Shown here: positions 8,439 to 17,066 of the stretch, piece by piece | How the letters are laid out: every line of letters starts with the position of its first letter | Position numbering within the stretch: the first letter of the stretch is position 1 | Source: Planktosalinus lacus | Lineage (GTDB): Bacteria > Bacteroidota > Bacteroidia > Flavobacteriales > Flavobacteriaceae | NCBI RefSeq assembly: GCF_014640155.1 | Contig: NZ_BMGK01000006.1 | Coordinates: 168,018-232,017 of the forward strand | Reading direction: 5' to 3' | DNA length: 64,000 nucleotides | Notes under the pieces: model-generated | Told to the model about the DNA's origin: nothing | Database searches by the model: none | What the model saw: the letters and a program-made list of their open reading frames with translations, nothing else | Translations under genes and position numbers: made by a program

Positions 8439-8882
8439 ATGATTAAAAATCAGCTTTACAAAAAGTGCCTGGATATCTTAAATCAGCAACTGGAAAAATA
8501 CCAGAACGAAATCGCATTGGTCAAGGAAGCCTTAGAAGGCGAAAACTCTCCTTCTGAAGAAGATGATGGCGGAAAGGGTGAAATGCTCAACGAGTTGGAA
8601 AAATATGCCAGATATGTAGAAACCACTGAAAAGACCAAAGAACAATTAAAACGCATAGATGTGTCACAGGAACATCAAGTGGTCGCTAATGGAAGTCTGG
8701 TTGAAACCGAAAAAAACTTCTTTTTTATAACTGTTGCCCTTGGAAAGCTGGATATAGATGACAATAAAAATTACTACTCCATTTCAACAGATGCGCCCAT
8801 TTATGCCCATTTAAAAGGTAAAAAGGCAGGTGACAGCTTTGCTTTCAACAATATGAATTATAAGATTGTAAATGTGTATTAA
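8439..8882 (+). CDS. GreA/GreB C-terminal-like protein with N-terminal coiled coil
   Basis: 147 residues. The first 75 are charged and predicted helical (LNQQLEKYQNEIALVKEAL, acidic SPSEEDDGGKGE, then KYARYVETTEKTKEQLKRID), like the coiled-coil arm of Gre factors. The rest (NGSLVETEKNFFFITVALGKLDID, then STDAPIYAHLKGKKAGDSF) matches the FKBP-like C-terminal domain, including the terminal APIYAHLKGKKAGD loop. True GreA is about 158 residues; here the arm is short and its tip holds SPSEEDDGG rather than the usual acidic DxxE tip context. It could be a Gre-like factor binding the RNA polymerase secondary channel; databases often mislabel it as an acyl carrier synthase. Its stop overlaps the convergent DUF2461 stop (TTAA). 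Confidence 0.72.
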   Translation: MIKNQLYKKCLDILNQQLEKYQNEIALVKEALEGENSPSEEDDGGKGEMLNELEKYARYVETTEKTKEQLKRIDVSQEHQVVANGSLVETEKNFFFITVALGKLDIDDNKNYYSISTDAPIYAHLKGKKAGDSFAFNNMNYKIVNVY

Positions 8883-9556
8883 CTGTCTAAAAGGGATTCC
8901 CCATTCAAATCTGTCGTAAGAACATCACTCATATACCTGAAAAAAGGTTGCACCAACTCAAAATGATGGACCACCTTTTCAAAAAAGCCTGAAGACATAA
9001 CCTCTTTATCAGTGTAATAATGTGCTACAAAGAAGTTTTTATTTTTAATCAAGTCGATGGCTTTGTGGTCTTTATCAAAACCTTTTGGAGCCGTTTTCAC
9101 CTGGTCTGAAGTATCAAACCCTTCATAGACTTTTTTAAAATCCGGTTGGTTCAAAATTCCCCTGATTTCGCTGTCATCCATTTCAAATTCTTTTCTGATG
9201 CGAAGCAAATCTGCCGGATTGGGCTGAAAAAAACCGCAGCCAATAAAGGAGTTTCCGGGTTCGAGTTGTAAGTAATAACTTCCGCGACGGTGTGCTCCTG
9301 CCCTGATCCAGTTGGCGCTTCGGTTTGTTTTGTAGGGTAGTTTGTCTTTACTAAAGCGTACATCGCGGTAAATGCGAAAAATTTTCATTTTTTCGATCTC
9401 ATCAAAGTTATTGATTGCGCTGGTTATTTCGTTGAAAAACAATTTGAGTGCTTTGTCTTCTTTTTGAAAACGGGTTTTGTTTTCGGCAAACCACTCGCGA
9501 TTGTTGTTTTCTTTAAGCTCGCTTAAAAACGGAAAGAGTGTTTCAGATATTCTCAT
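8879..9556 (-). CDS. DUF2461 (TIGR02453-type) protein
   Basis: 225 residues with the conserved opening LFPFLSELKENNNREWFAENK, the central FRIYRDVRFSKDKLPYKTN and YYLQLEPGNSFIGCGFF, all recognisable DUF2461 landmarks. The function of the family is unknown. It lies 3 bases downstream of... the corA stop is not upstream; rather this gene follows corA on the minus strand (corA ends at 9560), so the two are probably co-transcribed. Its stop codon overlaps that of the convergent GreA-like gene. Confidence 0.9.
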   Translation of the reverse strand: MRISETLFPFLSELKENNNREWFAENKTRFQKEDKALKLFFNEITSAINNFDEIEKMKIFRIYRDVRFSKDKLPYKTNRSANWIRAGAHRRGSYYLQLEPGNSFIGCGFFQPNPADLLRIRKEFEMDDSEIRGILNQPDFKKVYEGFDTSDQVKTAPKGFDKDHKAIDLIKNKNFFVAHYYTDKEVMSSGFFEKVVHHFELVQPFFRYMSDVLTTDLNGESLLDS

Positions 9557-9559
9557 AAA

Positions 9560-10624
9560 TTACAGCCATTTTTTTTGTTTAAAATAAATTAGCATGCCCA
9601 CAAACACAAGAATCATAACACCCCAAACCACAAAATATCCATACCGGTATTCAAGCTCAGGCATATATTGAAAGTTCATTCCATACACACCGGCAATAAA
9701 GGTAAGCGGTATAAAAATAGAAGCCATGATGGTGAGGACTTTCATAATTTCATTCATCTTGTTTGAAACACTGTTCATATATAAATCCAGCAAACCTGAT
9801 GCAGATTCCCTTAACACTTCAATGGTTTCAATCACCTGAATGGTGTGATCATAAAGATCCCTTATAAAAACCCTTACATCAGGGTGTAAAATAGATTCAT
9901 CAATCTTTTCAAATTTGCTGATGACTTCTCGTAATGGGTAAACAGAGCGTCTTATGTCAAGGGTTTCCCTTCGCAAATGGTGTAGTTTGGCCAGTACAGA
10001 TTCAACAGGGTTCACCAAAAGTTCTGATTCCAGGGTTTCTATTTTTTCACCTAAAGTTTCTAAAATTAAAAAATAATGATCTACAACAGAGTCAACAAGC
10101 GCATATAGTAAATAGTCAGATCCTCTTTTTCTGATGAAACCTTTACCTTCTAGAATACGTTTTCTAACTCCTTCAAAAACATCACCTGTTTTTTCCTGAA
10201 ATGATATTAAAATATTTTTGTGTAAAATAAAACTTAGTTGCTCATCTTCAACTTCATCGTCCTTATTAAGCATTAACATTTTAAGAACAATATGAATGTA
10301 ATTTTCATATTCATCTATTTTTGGTCGTTGCCCCACACTCAGAATATCTTCCATCGTAAGCTTATGCACCAAAATTTTTGAGCAAATATTTTCAATTATG
10401 GATTCGTCATGGATGCCGTCAATATTTATCCAAAGCGTATCTTTTGAAGTATCTATCAAATGAATTACTTCTTCCAGATTCTTTGGAGTGATCTCCTGCA
10501 CTTGATCTTCATTATAAATCAATACAGAAAATTCAGCTTTTTCCATCTTTTGCTGACCTGTAAAGAGAAGTGTTCCCGGTGCCAGACCTATTTTTGACTT
10601 GCGTTTTTGTCTTTTTCTTGCCAT
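9560..10624 (-). CDS. corA: CorA-type magnesium/cobalt transporter
   Basis: 354 residues from the ATG at 10624. The frame stays open upstream to 10723, but that extension resembles intergenic DNA and the conserved basic start MARKRQKRKSKIG is at 10624. A large cytoplasmic domain rich in helices is followed by two C-terminal membrane spans and the ion-selectivity motif YGMNF at about 314-318, with the usual basic tail (KQKKWL). Family knowledge: pentameric channel for Mg2+ (and Co2+/Ni2+) uptake in the inner membrane. Regulation, such as a riboswitch, is not visible: only 144 bases separate it from the divergent DUF1853 gene. Confidence 0.93.
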   Translation of the reverse strand: MARKRQKRKSKIGLAPGTLLFTGQQKMEKAEFSVLIYNEDQVQEITPKNLEEVIHLIDTSKDTLWINIDGIHDESIIENICSKILVHKLTMEDILSVGQRPKIDEYENYIHIVLKMLMLNKDDEVEDEQLSFILHKNILISFQEKTGDVFEGVRKRILEGKGFIRKRGSDYLLYALVDSVVDHYFLILETLGEKIETLESELLVNPVESVLAKLHHLRRETLDIRRSVYPLREVISKFEKIDESILHPDVRVFIRDLYDHTIQVIETIEVLRESASGLLDLYMNSVSNKMNEIMKVLTIMASIFIPLTFIAGVYGMNFQYMPELEYRYGYFVVWGVMILVFVGMLIYFKQKKWL

Positions 10625-10768
10625 AGTGTTTCTTCGGTTGAGCGCTTGTGTTTTTGGTTTTCTAAAAATAAAACAATTTTTCAGGAAATAAAGGTTGCAA
10701 AGCAAGTCTTTAGTTGTTTTCACGAAAACGAACGGATTAAAGCGGCTATTTCCTTATTTTTGAAGTTC

Positions 10769-11596
10769 ATGGATTCTAATAATCAATTGGCAAAACAATA
10801 CAGGGGCTTTCTCGATACCCCGGCACTTTTTAAGGAAAATAAAAACTTTGAATTGTTTTCATTTTCCGGGAAAAATAAAGAATACATTTATAAATTAGAA
10901 TTAAAACAAATTCCGGAAAACCTGGTTTTGGGCAAACGTGTGGAGTTGTTTTTTCAGGATGCTATTAAAAACTCAAAAAGCCAAACAATTTTAGCTGCAA
11001 ACCTTCAAGTTATAGAAAGTAAAGTAACGCTGGGCGAATTGGATTTTTTAGTAAAAGACACTTTAAATAACCGATTTCTACACGTTGAATTGGTTTATAA
11101 ATTTTATGTGTATGATCCTAAAATTGAAGGAGAACTTCAACGCTGGATTGGCCCAAACAGGCGGGACACCTTATTGTATAAAATCCAGAAGTTGAAAAAT
11201 AAACAACTTCCCTTACTTCAAAATAAAATCACACAGGATTATTTGAAAGACATGAATCTTCCTTCCAAAGAATTTTCCCAACAGGTTTGTTTCCTTGGAA
11301 AACTCTATGTGCCCATTCATTTATATGGCAGGTATTTTCCAAAAATAAACAATAGCTGTATCGTAGGTTTTTGGCTGACATTAGACGCATTTATTGACAG
11401 GCATAGGGACGATGATGTCTATTGTTTACCGAAAAAAGAAAACTGGTTAATCCATCCTGAAGACAACGATGCTTGGATTTCCTTCGCAGATTCAGTAAAT
11501 AATACGAAACAATCACTTCAAAACAAAAAATCCCTTTTATGCTGGAAGAAAACACCCACAAATAGCTATGAACAATTTTTTATTGTGTGGTGGTAA
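10769..11596 (+). CDS. DUF1853 family protein
   Basis: 275 residues from the ATG at 10769 (MDSNNQLAKQYRGFLDTPALF). The upstream open frame from 10607 runs antisense into corA and lacks conservation-like features, so I rejected it. Family-like blocks are NLQVIESKVTLGELDFLV, HVELVYKFYVYDP and RWIGPNRRDTLLYKIQKL, which resemble a nuclease-like PD-(D/E)xK arrangement (E..GELDFL..HVEL.YKF). That fold reading is my inference. Function unknown. A TATTTTTG element at 10755-10762 would make the transcript nearly leaderless. Confidence 0.8.
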   Translation: MDSNNQLAKQYRGFLDTPALFKENKNFELFSFSGKNKEYIYKLELKQIPENLVLGKRVELFFQDAIKNSKSQTILAANLQVIESKVTLGELDFLVKDTLNNRFLHVELVYKFYVYDPKIEGELQRWIGPNRRDTLLYKIQKLKNKQLPLLQNKITQDYLKDMNLPSKEFSQQVCFLGKLYVPIHLYGRYFPKINNSCIVGFWLTLDAFIDRHRDDDVYCLPKKENWLIHPEDNDAWISFADSVNNTKQSLQNKKSLLCWKKTPTNSYEQFFIVWW

Positions 11597-11722
11597 TTTA
11601 AAGTATGTATTCTTCTTTTCTATGAAGCTTCACTATAAAGGACAATCACGAATACCAATTAAATTGTGAAAAGTCGGTTAATAAAGATTTTAAAAGTGCT
11701 AAATAGCTGCTATTCTTTTTAG

Positions 11723-11730
11723 TAGATTTG
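11723..11730 (+). promoter_or_regulatory. -7 element TAGATTTG of the OmpA-family gene
   Basis: TAnnTTTG match 22 bases before the ATG at 11753, in an otherwise featureless 156-bp gap. The -33 box is not convincing. Confidence 0.5.
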
Positions 11731-11752
11731 ATATGAATAATATGGGGCATAT

Positions 11753-12712
11753 ATGCGAAACTTTTTAATCGCTTTTGTTGTTTTACTTTTGTGGTGTGCT
11801 GTTGCTTTCATATACTACGCGACTGACATTTCCAGCAATGTTTCCATGCTGTTTGATAAATCTTCTTCTCCCGAGAACAGTTCTGAAAAACTTGTTGAAA
11901 AGAAGGATACAACATTGGTTGAAAAAACCAATAGAGATTCATTGGATAAATTTCAAAATTCTATTAAGCCAAACCTTGCGAAGCTTTCAGTTTTTGATAA
12001 AAACAGCTTACTTTTATATGAGTTAGATTCTCTTTTAATAAGAAAAAATACTGATACTGTATATTATCAAGGCTCTGCAGAAGCCTATTTTGATCCATTA
12101 ATCAAGCATTTGTATGAAAATAAAGAAACCGGAATTGTGTTTACAAGCGATTACAGTGCCAATGAAAATTTTATGACTCCAAATTTTGGAATTCAGCGAG
12201 GACAATTTATCAAAAATGAATTGGTGAAGTTAGGTGTCAATAATCAAAAAATTAGTATTGAAAGCGACATCAAAGATATTGAGTTTTCAAAAAAAGGGTT
12301 TTCATATGGAGGCATTCGTGCTCAATACTTTCGTTTAAGCGAAAATGATCTTGAGGCAATAGAAAATAATAAAATCAGAAATTTTAATATTTATCCTAGA
12401 TTTTCATTTTCTAGAATTATTGCAAACAATGAACTGAAGGACTTTGCCAAAGAGTTAAAGAATATTTTAGCTGAAAATGATTCTTATAAAGTTAAAATAA
12501 TTGGCCATACAGACAATATTGGCAGTAAAGTAGACAACTATCAATTGGGTTTAAAATATGCACAACAAGCAAGATGGTATTTAATCAATAATGAAGGAAT
12601 TGACCCTAAAAAGCTTATAGCACTTTCAGAAGGTGAAGAAAAACCGATAGATGATAATAATACAGCTTTAGGAAGAAAAAATAATTTAAGAATAGAATTT
12701 GTTATTGAATAG
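11753..12712 (+). CDS. OmpA-family protein with two OmpA-like segments
   Basis: 319 residues. An N-terminal hydrophobic segment (about 3-22) acts as membrane anchor or signal. A linker rich in Ser/Glu/Lys follows. The C-terminal domain (about 205-319) has the peptidoglycan-binding signature GHTDNIGS (251-258) with later LGLKYAQQARWYL and LGRKNNLRIEF. Residues about 105-195 look like a degenerate first copy (SDYSANE, FGIQRGQFIKNELVKLGV), so the protein may hold two tandem OmpA-like folds, one without the Asp/Arg peptidoglycan contacts. There is no lipobox and no beta-barrel. It is followed after one base by a helix-hairpin-helix membrane protein, so the pair is an operon. Confidence 0.82.
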   Translation: MRNFLIAFVVLLLWCAVAFIYYATDISSNVSMLFDKSSSPENSSEKLVEKKDTTLVEKTNRDSLDKFQNSIKPNLAKLSVFDKNSLLLYELDSLLIRKNTDTVYYQGSAEAYFDPLIKHLYENKETGIVFTSDYSANENFMTPNFGIQRGQFIKNELVKLGVNNQKISIESDIKDIEFSKKGFSYGGIRAQYFRLSENDLEAIENNKIRNFNIYPRFSFSRIIANNELKDFAKELKNILAENDSYKVKIIGHTDNIGSKVDNYQLGLKYAQQARWYLINNEGIDPKKLIALSEGEEKPIDDNNTALGRKNNLRIEFVIE

Positions 12713-12713
12713 T

Positions 12714-13232
12714 ATGGATTTTACATTAGAAAATATTCCGGAAACAAAATTTCTACTCGAACTATTCATTTTGATGCTAGGTGCTTTTATCATTGGTTAT
12801 TTTTTTGGAAGTAGAAAAAAAACAAAAAAAGGTAAAACACACAATAGTAAACCCAAAGACATTAATGAAATTGAAACCATTTTTAGCGAAATTAAGCCTG
12901 AAATCATAAAGATGATTCAGGAACATAAAAGTACAATTCCAAAATCAAACAAAATAAAAAACAAATCATTTCAACCGGAGTTAAATTTTGACAGTTTTGG
13001 ATATGCTGATGAAATGAATAAAGATGATCTTACAAAAATTGATGGAATAAGCCCTTTTATTGAAGATAAGCTTAATCAGCTAGGGATATTCTCATTCAGT
13101 CAAATTAGTCGCTTTACGAAAGAGGATATAGCCACTGTAACACATTTAATTGAGTACTTTCCCGGAAGAATAGACCGCGACGACTGGGTTGGTCAATCCA
13201 AAAAGAAAATCACAAAAAAAGCCGCTTTATAA
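12714..13232 (+). CDS. Membrane-anchored helix-hairpin-helix protein
   Basis: 172 residues from the ATG at 12714, one base after the OmpA gene stop. One membrane span lies at about 12-32 (LELFILMLGAFIIGYFFG), then a basic linker (KKTKKGK), and a C-terminal domain from about 100: DDLTKIDGISPFIEDKLNQLGI, then FSQISRFTKEDI and FPGRIDRDDWVGQ. This is the helix-hairpin-helix module seen in Bacteroidota proteins often labelled L21-like or exonuclease-like. Family function is unclear; DNA binding is not assured because the module also mediates protein contacts. The last codons form the left arm and loop of the terminator. Placement beside an envelope OmpA protein is the odd point. Confidence 0.75.
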   Translation: MDFTLENIPETKFLLELFILMLGAFIIGYFFGSRKKTKKGKTHNSKPKDINEIETIFSEIKPEIIKMIQEHKSTIPKSNKIKNKSFQPELNFDSFGYADEMNKDDLTKIDGISPFIEDKLNQLGIFSFSQISRFTKEDIATVTHLIEYFPGRIDRDDWVGQSKKKITKKAAL

Positions 13233-13246
13233 AGCGGCTTTTTTTG
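13214..13246. terminator. Bidirectional terminator between the HhH and prohibitin genes
   Basis: AAGCCGCTT-TATA-AAGCGGCTT hairpin at 13219-13240, with an A tract before and a T tract after it, so it can stop both convergent transcripts. The HhH gene's stop codon (13230-13232) lies inside the hairpin. Confidence 0.9.
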
Positions 13247-13263
13247 ATTTTCTAAGGTAGATT

Positions 13264-14079
13264 TTAATTATTGCCTAAAATAATGGGCATTCCTTCTTGT
13301 CCACTTCCAATTACAATCACTTTACTATTTGTTGATTTAGCAAGTTCAACTGTCGCCTGAATACCTTTTTCTTTCAAAATTTTATCAGTCAAAGATGCAT
13401 CCAAAATTTCATTGGCAATAGCTTTACCTTCAGCATCAATACGTTGTCTTTCTGCTTCTTGTTCAGCTTTTTGAAGTCTGAATTCATATTCAAGCGCTTC
13501 TTGCTCCTGACTCAATTTACGTTCAATCGCTGCCTTAATGGTTGGAGGCAATTTTACGTCTCTTACCAAAACTTCATTCAATTGTACATATTGACCTTCA
13601 AGAAGACGGTTTGTCTCAGCAAATATTTCTGTTTGTATGGCATCTCTTTTACTTGAATAGAGTTGCTCAGGGGTGTAACGTCCTATAACGCTTCTTGCAG
13701 CCGAACGAATAGCTGGCTGTAGAACTCGTTGTACATACATTTCACCTTTTTGCTGGTGCAAGTTTCCTAAGTTTTCATATTCCGGTAGATACCAAATCGA
13801 GGCATCAATTCTAATATCAAGTCCGTTTGAAGAAAGTGCTTCAATTTTTTCTGAAAGCTCTTGCTGTCTTACCTCGTATACTGTTACGCTGTTCCAGGGT
13901 GCAATGATGTGAAAACCTTCACCAAGTGCAGGTTGATCAGTAACAACACCATCGGCAAGTGGTTTATAAAGAACTCCTGCAGAACCTGCGCCTATAGTTG
14001 TTATTGATTTTGTGAGTAAAATGATTACCACAATAATTATAAAAATTAAAGGCAATCCGATTTTTGGCATTTTTTCCAT
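13264..14079 (-). CDS. Prohibitin/SPFH-domain membrane protein
   Basis: 271 residues. One N-terminal span (about 6-24) is followed by an SPFH domain (GSAGVLYKPLADGVV, then HIIAPWNSVTVYEVRQQE and GLDIRIDASIWYLP). From about 185 a heptad-rich coiled coil (ERKLSQEQEALEYEFRLQKAEQEAERQRIDAEGKA is the core, here cut short) leads to a hydrophobic tail. Family knowledge: such proteins assemble into ring-like scaffolds on the inner membrane and bind AAA proteases in other bacteria; that role here is inferred. It ends against a bidirectional terminator and starts 55 bases after the VWA gene stop. Confidence 0.88.
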   Translation of the reverse strand: MEKMPKIGLPLIFIIIVVIILLTKSITTIGAGSAGVLYKPLADGVVTDQPALGEGFHIIAPWNSVTVYEVRQQELSEKIEALSSNGLDIRIDASIWYLPEYENLGNLHQQKGEMYVQRVLQPAIRSAARSVIGRYTPEQLYSSKRDAIQTEIFAETNRLLEGQYVQLNEVLVRDVKLPPTIKAAIERKLSQEQEALEYEFRLQKAEQEAERQRIDAEGKAIANEILDASLTDKILKEKGIQATVELAKSTNSKVIVIGSGQEGMPIILGNN

Positions 14080-14134
14080 AGCTGATATTTTATTTTTAAA
14101 GTTTAAATATTGTTTATTTGTTATTCATTTCAGA

Positions 14135-16165
14135 TTAAATCAATCCAAAATATTTTCTGCTGAACCACTCAATTGCGAGTATCGCAACTAAAACGAAAAG
14201 CAGTATTTTCCAATCGAGCAAAGTTACGATTTTTTGTTCACTTTTTTGAATGGTTTCATACCTAGTGTCGTTTAATAAATCCTGTTCCAGTTCTGAAAAA
14301 TTGTCTATAAAATAATGAGCTCCATTCGTTGCATTTGAAAGTCGGCTAAGCTTATCAACATTTGCATTTAAAAATTGTTGTTCTACATTAAACTCTAAAA
14401 CACTAAAACTTCCTGAGACACTTAATGGCTCTTCTGTGACACTCACTGTATATGTGTAATCTCCGGGCTCTAAATTGCTTAAATTTACTTCATAAAAATT
14501 AGATTTTAAAAGTAAAGGAAAAGTATTTGTTTGTTCAGTTTCAATATTCTTGACCGTAATATTTAAAGAAGCCCGATTATTAAACACATAATTTTTGTCA
14601 AAAAACTGAGCCTTTACTCTTATATCACCATTGTTGTAATAAAATGAAGAGGCTTCAACATCCAATCTGGTTTTGTTTTTGTCTGAAGCAAGATATTGAA
14701 CTAGATTGCTTATAAAGTCATCAAAGGGATTGAAACTAGTATTTTTCAAATATACATTTGCCCTCCACTTCCAAATATTTTCTCCGTCAAGAAGTGCGTG
14801 TCTTTGTGAACCTTCTTCATAAGTTGAAAGCAAAGCATTTTCAGTAGTGATACCTAAAATTTGTTGCTTTAACAGGACCTCATGTGCGCCTTCAAAAGTT
14901 AAATCTCCCAAAGAAGACTTCAATGGTGGCAAGTTGTTGAAACCAATATCCTCTACTGAAAAGAGTGAATAAGCAGTATTTAACACCCCTTGAACTTCTT
15001 CAGTGCTATAAGCTGATTTAGTAAAATGGGATTGAATTCGATTGAGAAAAGTCCAATTGGTTTGGGATCCGGTAATGAGGAAATAATTTAAACTCAGTTG
15101 CTCAATTTTATTAAATAACTCAGTAAAACGACTGGTAGGCTGATATAAGACCACCAATTGATAATCCTCTAAATCATTCAAGGCTTCTTCAGGAGAGGCT
15201 ATTGTAACTTTTCGTTGTTCATTACTGCCAATCGATTTTTTGAGTGCTCCAATATCAGGATGAATAATATCAGAAACTAAAAGAATGTTAGTTGCTTCAT
15301 CAATCACTTCCACAGCAAATACGCTTTTGTTGTTAACTTTGTTTTTTTCATTTTGAAGCTTTCCAATTTCAGCGGTATATTTTTGAACCCCTACCCTGTT
15401 TGCCGGAAGTGTAAAATTTAAGACCTGAGAAGATTGAGATTCACTGAATTGAATCGTTTGTTGGTAAACAGTTGACGTTCCTTGTTTAACAGTAAAAGTT
15501 GCATTTTCAGAAGTATTACCTGAATACAAAAGAAAAACTTCAACAGGAAATTCATTGTTCAAATATGCATATCTGTTTGCATTGATACGGCTTATTGAAA
15601 CATCTTTATAAGTGATAGTGTCACCGAGAATTATGGGGTAGACAGGCTGTTTTAAACTCTGTGAAATAAATTCATAATCTGCTCCATAAGTTTGATTTCC
15701 ATCAGTTAATACAATAATTGGTGCTACTTTATTTTTATTTACTTCATTTAAAGATAGCAATGGTTGAGAAAGGCTTGTTTGTTTTTCTGAAAAACTTAAT
15801 GAATCAGCTGTGTTCAGGCTTTCGCCGAAAGAGTAAAAAGAAACATCAAAACGATTTTGAAGGGCATCATTATTTTTGATAAAGTTTACCGCGTTTTGGG
15901 TTTCTTGACTTCTTTCGAGGTAACTCACAGATTCAGAATTATCAATTAATACCGTTAGAACCGGCTTTTCATTATAATAAGAAGTGTTGTAAAACTTGGG
16001 GTTGATTAATAATAGTAACAAAATAAAAATACTTAAAAAACGTAAAGCTCCAAAAAGCCATCGGAGCTTTACTGAAAGCTTTGATTTATATCCATAAAAA
16101 AAACTTGCAATACTTAGGGCTACAAATGCCGCTAATATGATATATAACAATGAATTTTCATGCAT
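14135..16165 (-). CDS. VWA-domain membrane protein
   Basis: 676 residues. Two N-terminal spans (about 7-25 and 38-54), a von Willebrand A segment with MIDAS residues DNSES (74-78) and LTDG (152-155), a long beta-rich periplasmic part without recognisable enzyme motifs, and one C-terminal span (about 650-668). This resembles BatA-like or N-terminal double-transmembrane Bacteroidota proteins. Family knowledge suggests a metal-dependent protein-protein interaction platform; partners are unknown. The usual Bat operon neighbours (MoxR ATPase, BatB-E) are absent here. It starts 45 bases after fabG and may share its promoter. Confidence 0.8.
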   Translation of the reverse strand: MHENSLLYIILAAFVALSIASFFYGYKSKLSVKLRWLFGALRFLSIFILLLLLINPKFYNTSYYNEKPVLTVLIDNSESVSYLERSQETQNAVNFIKNNDALQNRFDVSFYSFGESLNTADSLSFSEKQTSLSQPLLSLNEVNKNKVAPIIVLTDGNQTYGADYEFISQSLKQPVYPIILGDTITYKDVSISRINANRYAYLNNEFPVEVFLLYSGNTSENATFTVKQGTSTVYQQTIQFSESQSSQVLNFTLPANRVGVQKYTAEIGKLQNEKNKVNNKSVFAVEVIDEATNILLVSDIIHPDIGALKKSIGSNEQRKVTIASPEEALNDLEDYQLVVLYQPTSRFTELFNKIEQLSLNYFLITGSQTNWTFLNRIQSHFTKSAYSTEEVQGVLNTAYSLFSVEDIGFNNLPPLKSSLGDLTFEGAHEVLLKQQILGITTENALLSTYEEGSQRHALLDGENIWKWRANVYLKNTSFNPFDDFISNLVQYLASDKNKTRLDVEASSFYYNNGDIRVKAQFFDKNYVFNNRASLNITVKNIETEQTNTFPLLLKSNFYEVNLSNLEPGDYTYTVSVTEEPLSVSGSFSVLEFNVEQQFLNANVDKLSRLSNATNGAHYFIDNFSELEQDLLNDTRYETIQKSEQKIVTLLDWKILLFVLVAILAIEWFSRKYFGLI

Positions 16166-16210
16166 ATAGTTCTAGTGTATGCCCATTAATTATTTTTTAC
16201 GCTGGGTAGA

Positions 16211-16957
16211 TTAAGTTAGCATTCCGCCATCAACATTAAGCACTTGCCCGGTAACATATGATGACAAATCACTGGCTAAAAACACACATGCGTTTGCTAT
16301 ATCTTCAGGTGCTCCTCCACGTTTTAAAGGAATAGCATCTCTCCAGCCCTGCACTGTGTTTTCATCAAGTTTTGCGGTCATTTCGGTTTCAATAAAACCC
16401 GGTGCAATTGCATTACAACGAATATTTCTTGACCCCAATTCCAATGCAACTGATTTTGTAAAACCAATTATACCGGCTTTTGAAGCCGCATAGTTTGTCT
16501 GACCTGCATTGCCTTTTACTCCTACCACCGAACTCATATTTATAATAGAACCCTGTCGTTGTTTTAGCATAGTGCGCTGCACTGCTTTGGTCATATTAAA
16601 GACAGACTTGAGGTTTACTTCAATTACCTTATCGAAATCTTCTTCTGAAATACGCATCAAAAGGTTATCTTTAGTAATTCCTGCGTTATTTATCAATATA
16701 TCGATGCTGCCAAATTCCTTTACCACATCTTCTGCAAGTTCTTGAGATTGCTGAAAGTTTGCAGCATCACTTTTATATGCTTTGGCTTTAATGCCTTCTT
16801 TTGTGAGTTGATTTTCTAATGCTAAAGCTGCTTCTTCAGAAGAGCTATATGTAAATGCTACATTGGCACCGTGTTTTGCAAATACTTCTGCAATTCCTTT
16901 ACCGATACCTCTACTTCCACCTGTTATAATTGCTGTTTTTCCTGATAGTAGTTTCAT
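16211..16957 (-). CDS. fabG: 3-oxoacyl-[acyl-carrier-protein] reductase
   Basis: 248 residues, the usual FabG size. NADPH-binding TGGSRGIG lies at 12-19, NNAG at 90-93, and catalytic Ser 143 (INMSSVVG), Tyr 156 and Lys 160 (YAASK) are all present, as is the C-terminal LNVDGGM. It performs the first reduction of each fatty acid elongation cycle in the cytosol. Its -7 element is at 16985-16992, just inside the sucD terminator region, so it has its own promoter. Neighbouring lipid A genes upstream make a lipid role likely rather than a generic short-chain dehydrogenase. Confidence 0.95.
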   Translation of the reverse strand: MKLLSGKTAIITGGSRGIGKGIAEVFAKHGANVAFTYSSSEEAALALENQLTKEGIKAKAYKSDAANFQQSQELAEDVVKEFGSIDILINNAGITKDNLLMRISEEDFDKVIEVNLKSVFNMTKAVQRTMLKQRQGSIINMSSVVGVKGNAGQTNYAASKAGIIGFTKSVALELGSRNIRCNAIAPGFIETEMTAKLDENTVQGWRDAIPLKRGGAPEDIANACVFLASDLSSYVTGQVLNVDGGMLT

Positions 16958-16984
16958 ATACTGGTTTTAATTAATAGTTGTCAC

Positions 16985-16992
16985 CAAATATA
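16985..16992 (-). promoter_or_regulatory. fabG -7 element TATATTTG
   Basis: Exact TAnnTTTG on the minus strand, 28 bases before the ATG. TTTG repeats 17-21 bases upstream can supply the -33 box. Confidence 0.7.
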
Positions 16993-17014
16993 CGCAATTG
17001 CACTATGAACAAAC

Positions 17015-17043
17015 AAAAAAACCTCTCGAAAATCGAGAGGTCA
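17015..17043 (-). terminator. sucD terminator
   Basis: CCTCTCGA-AAA-TCGAGAGG hairpin at 17022-17040. On the minus strand it is followed by a run of T (complement of the A run 17015-17021). It lies 26 bases past the sucD stop. Confidence 0.9.
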
Positions 17044-17066
17044 ATTTGTTAATCTATTCAGAAAAT

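Noticed and set aside
10607..10768. N-terminal extension of the DUF1853 gene
   Set aside because: It overlaps the corA 5' end and has no conserved residues; the ATG at 10769 gives the family start.
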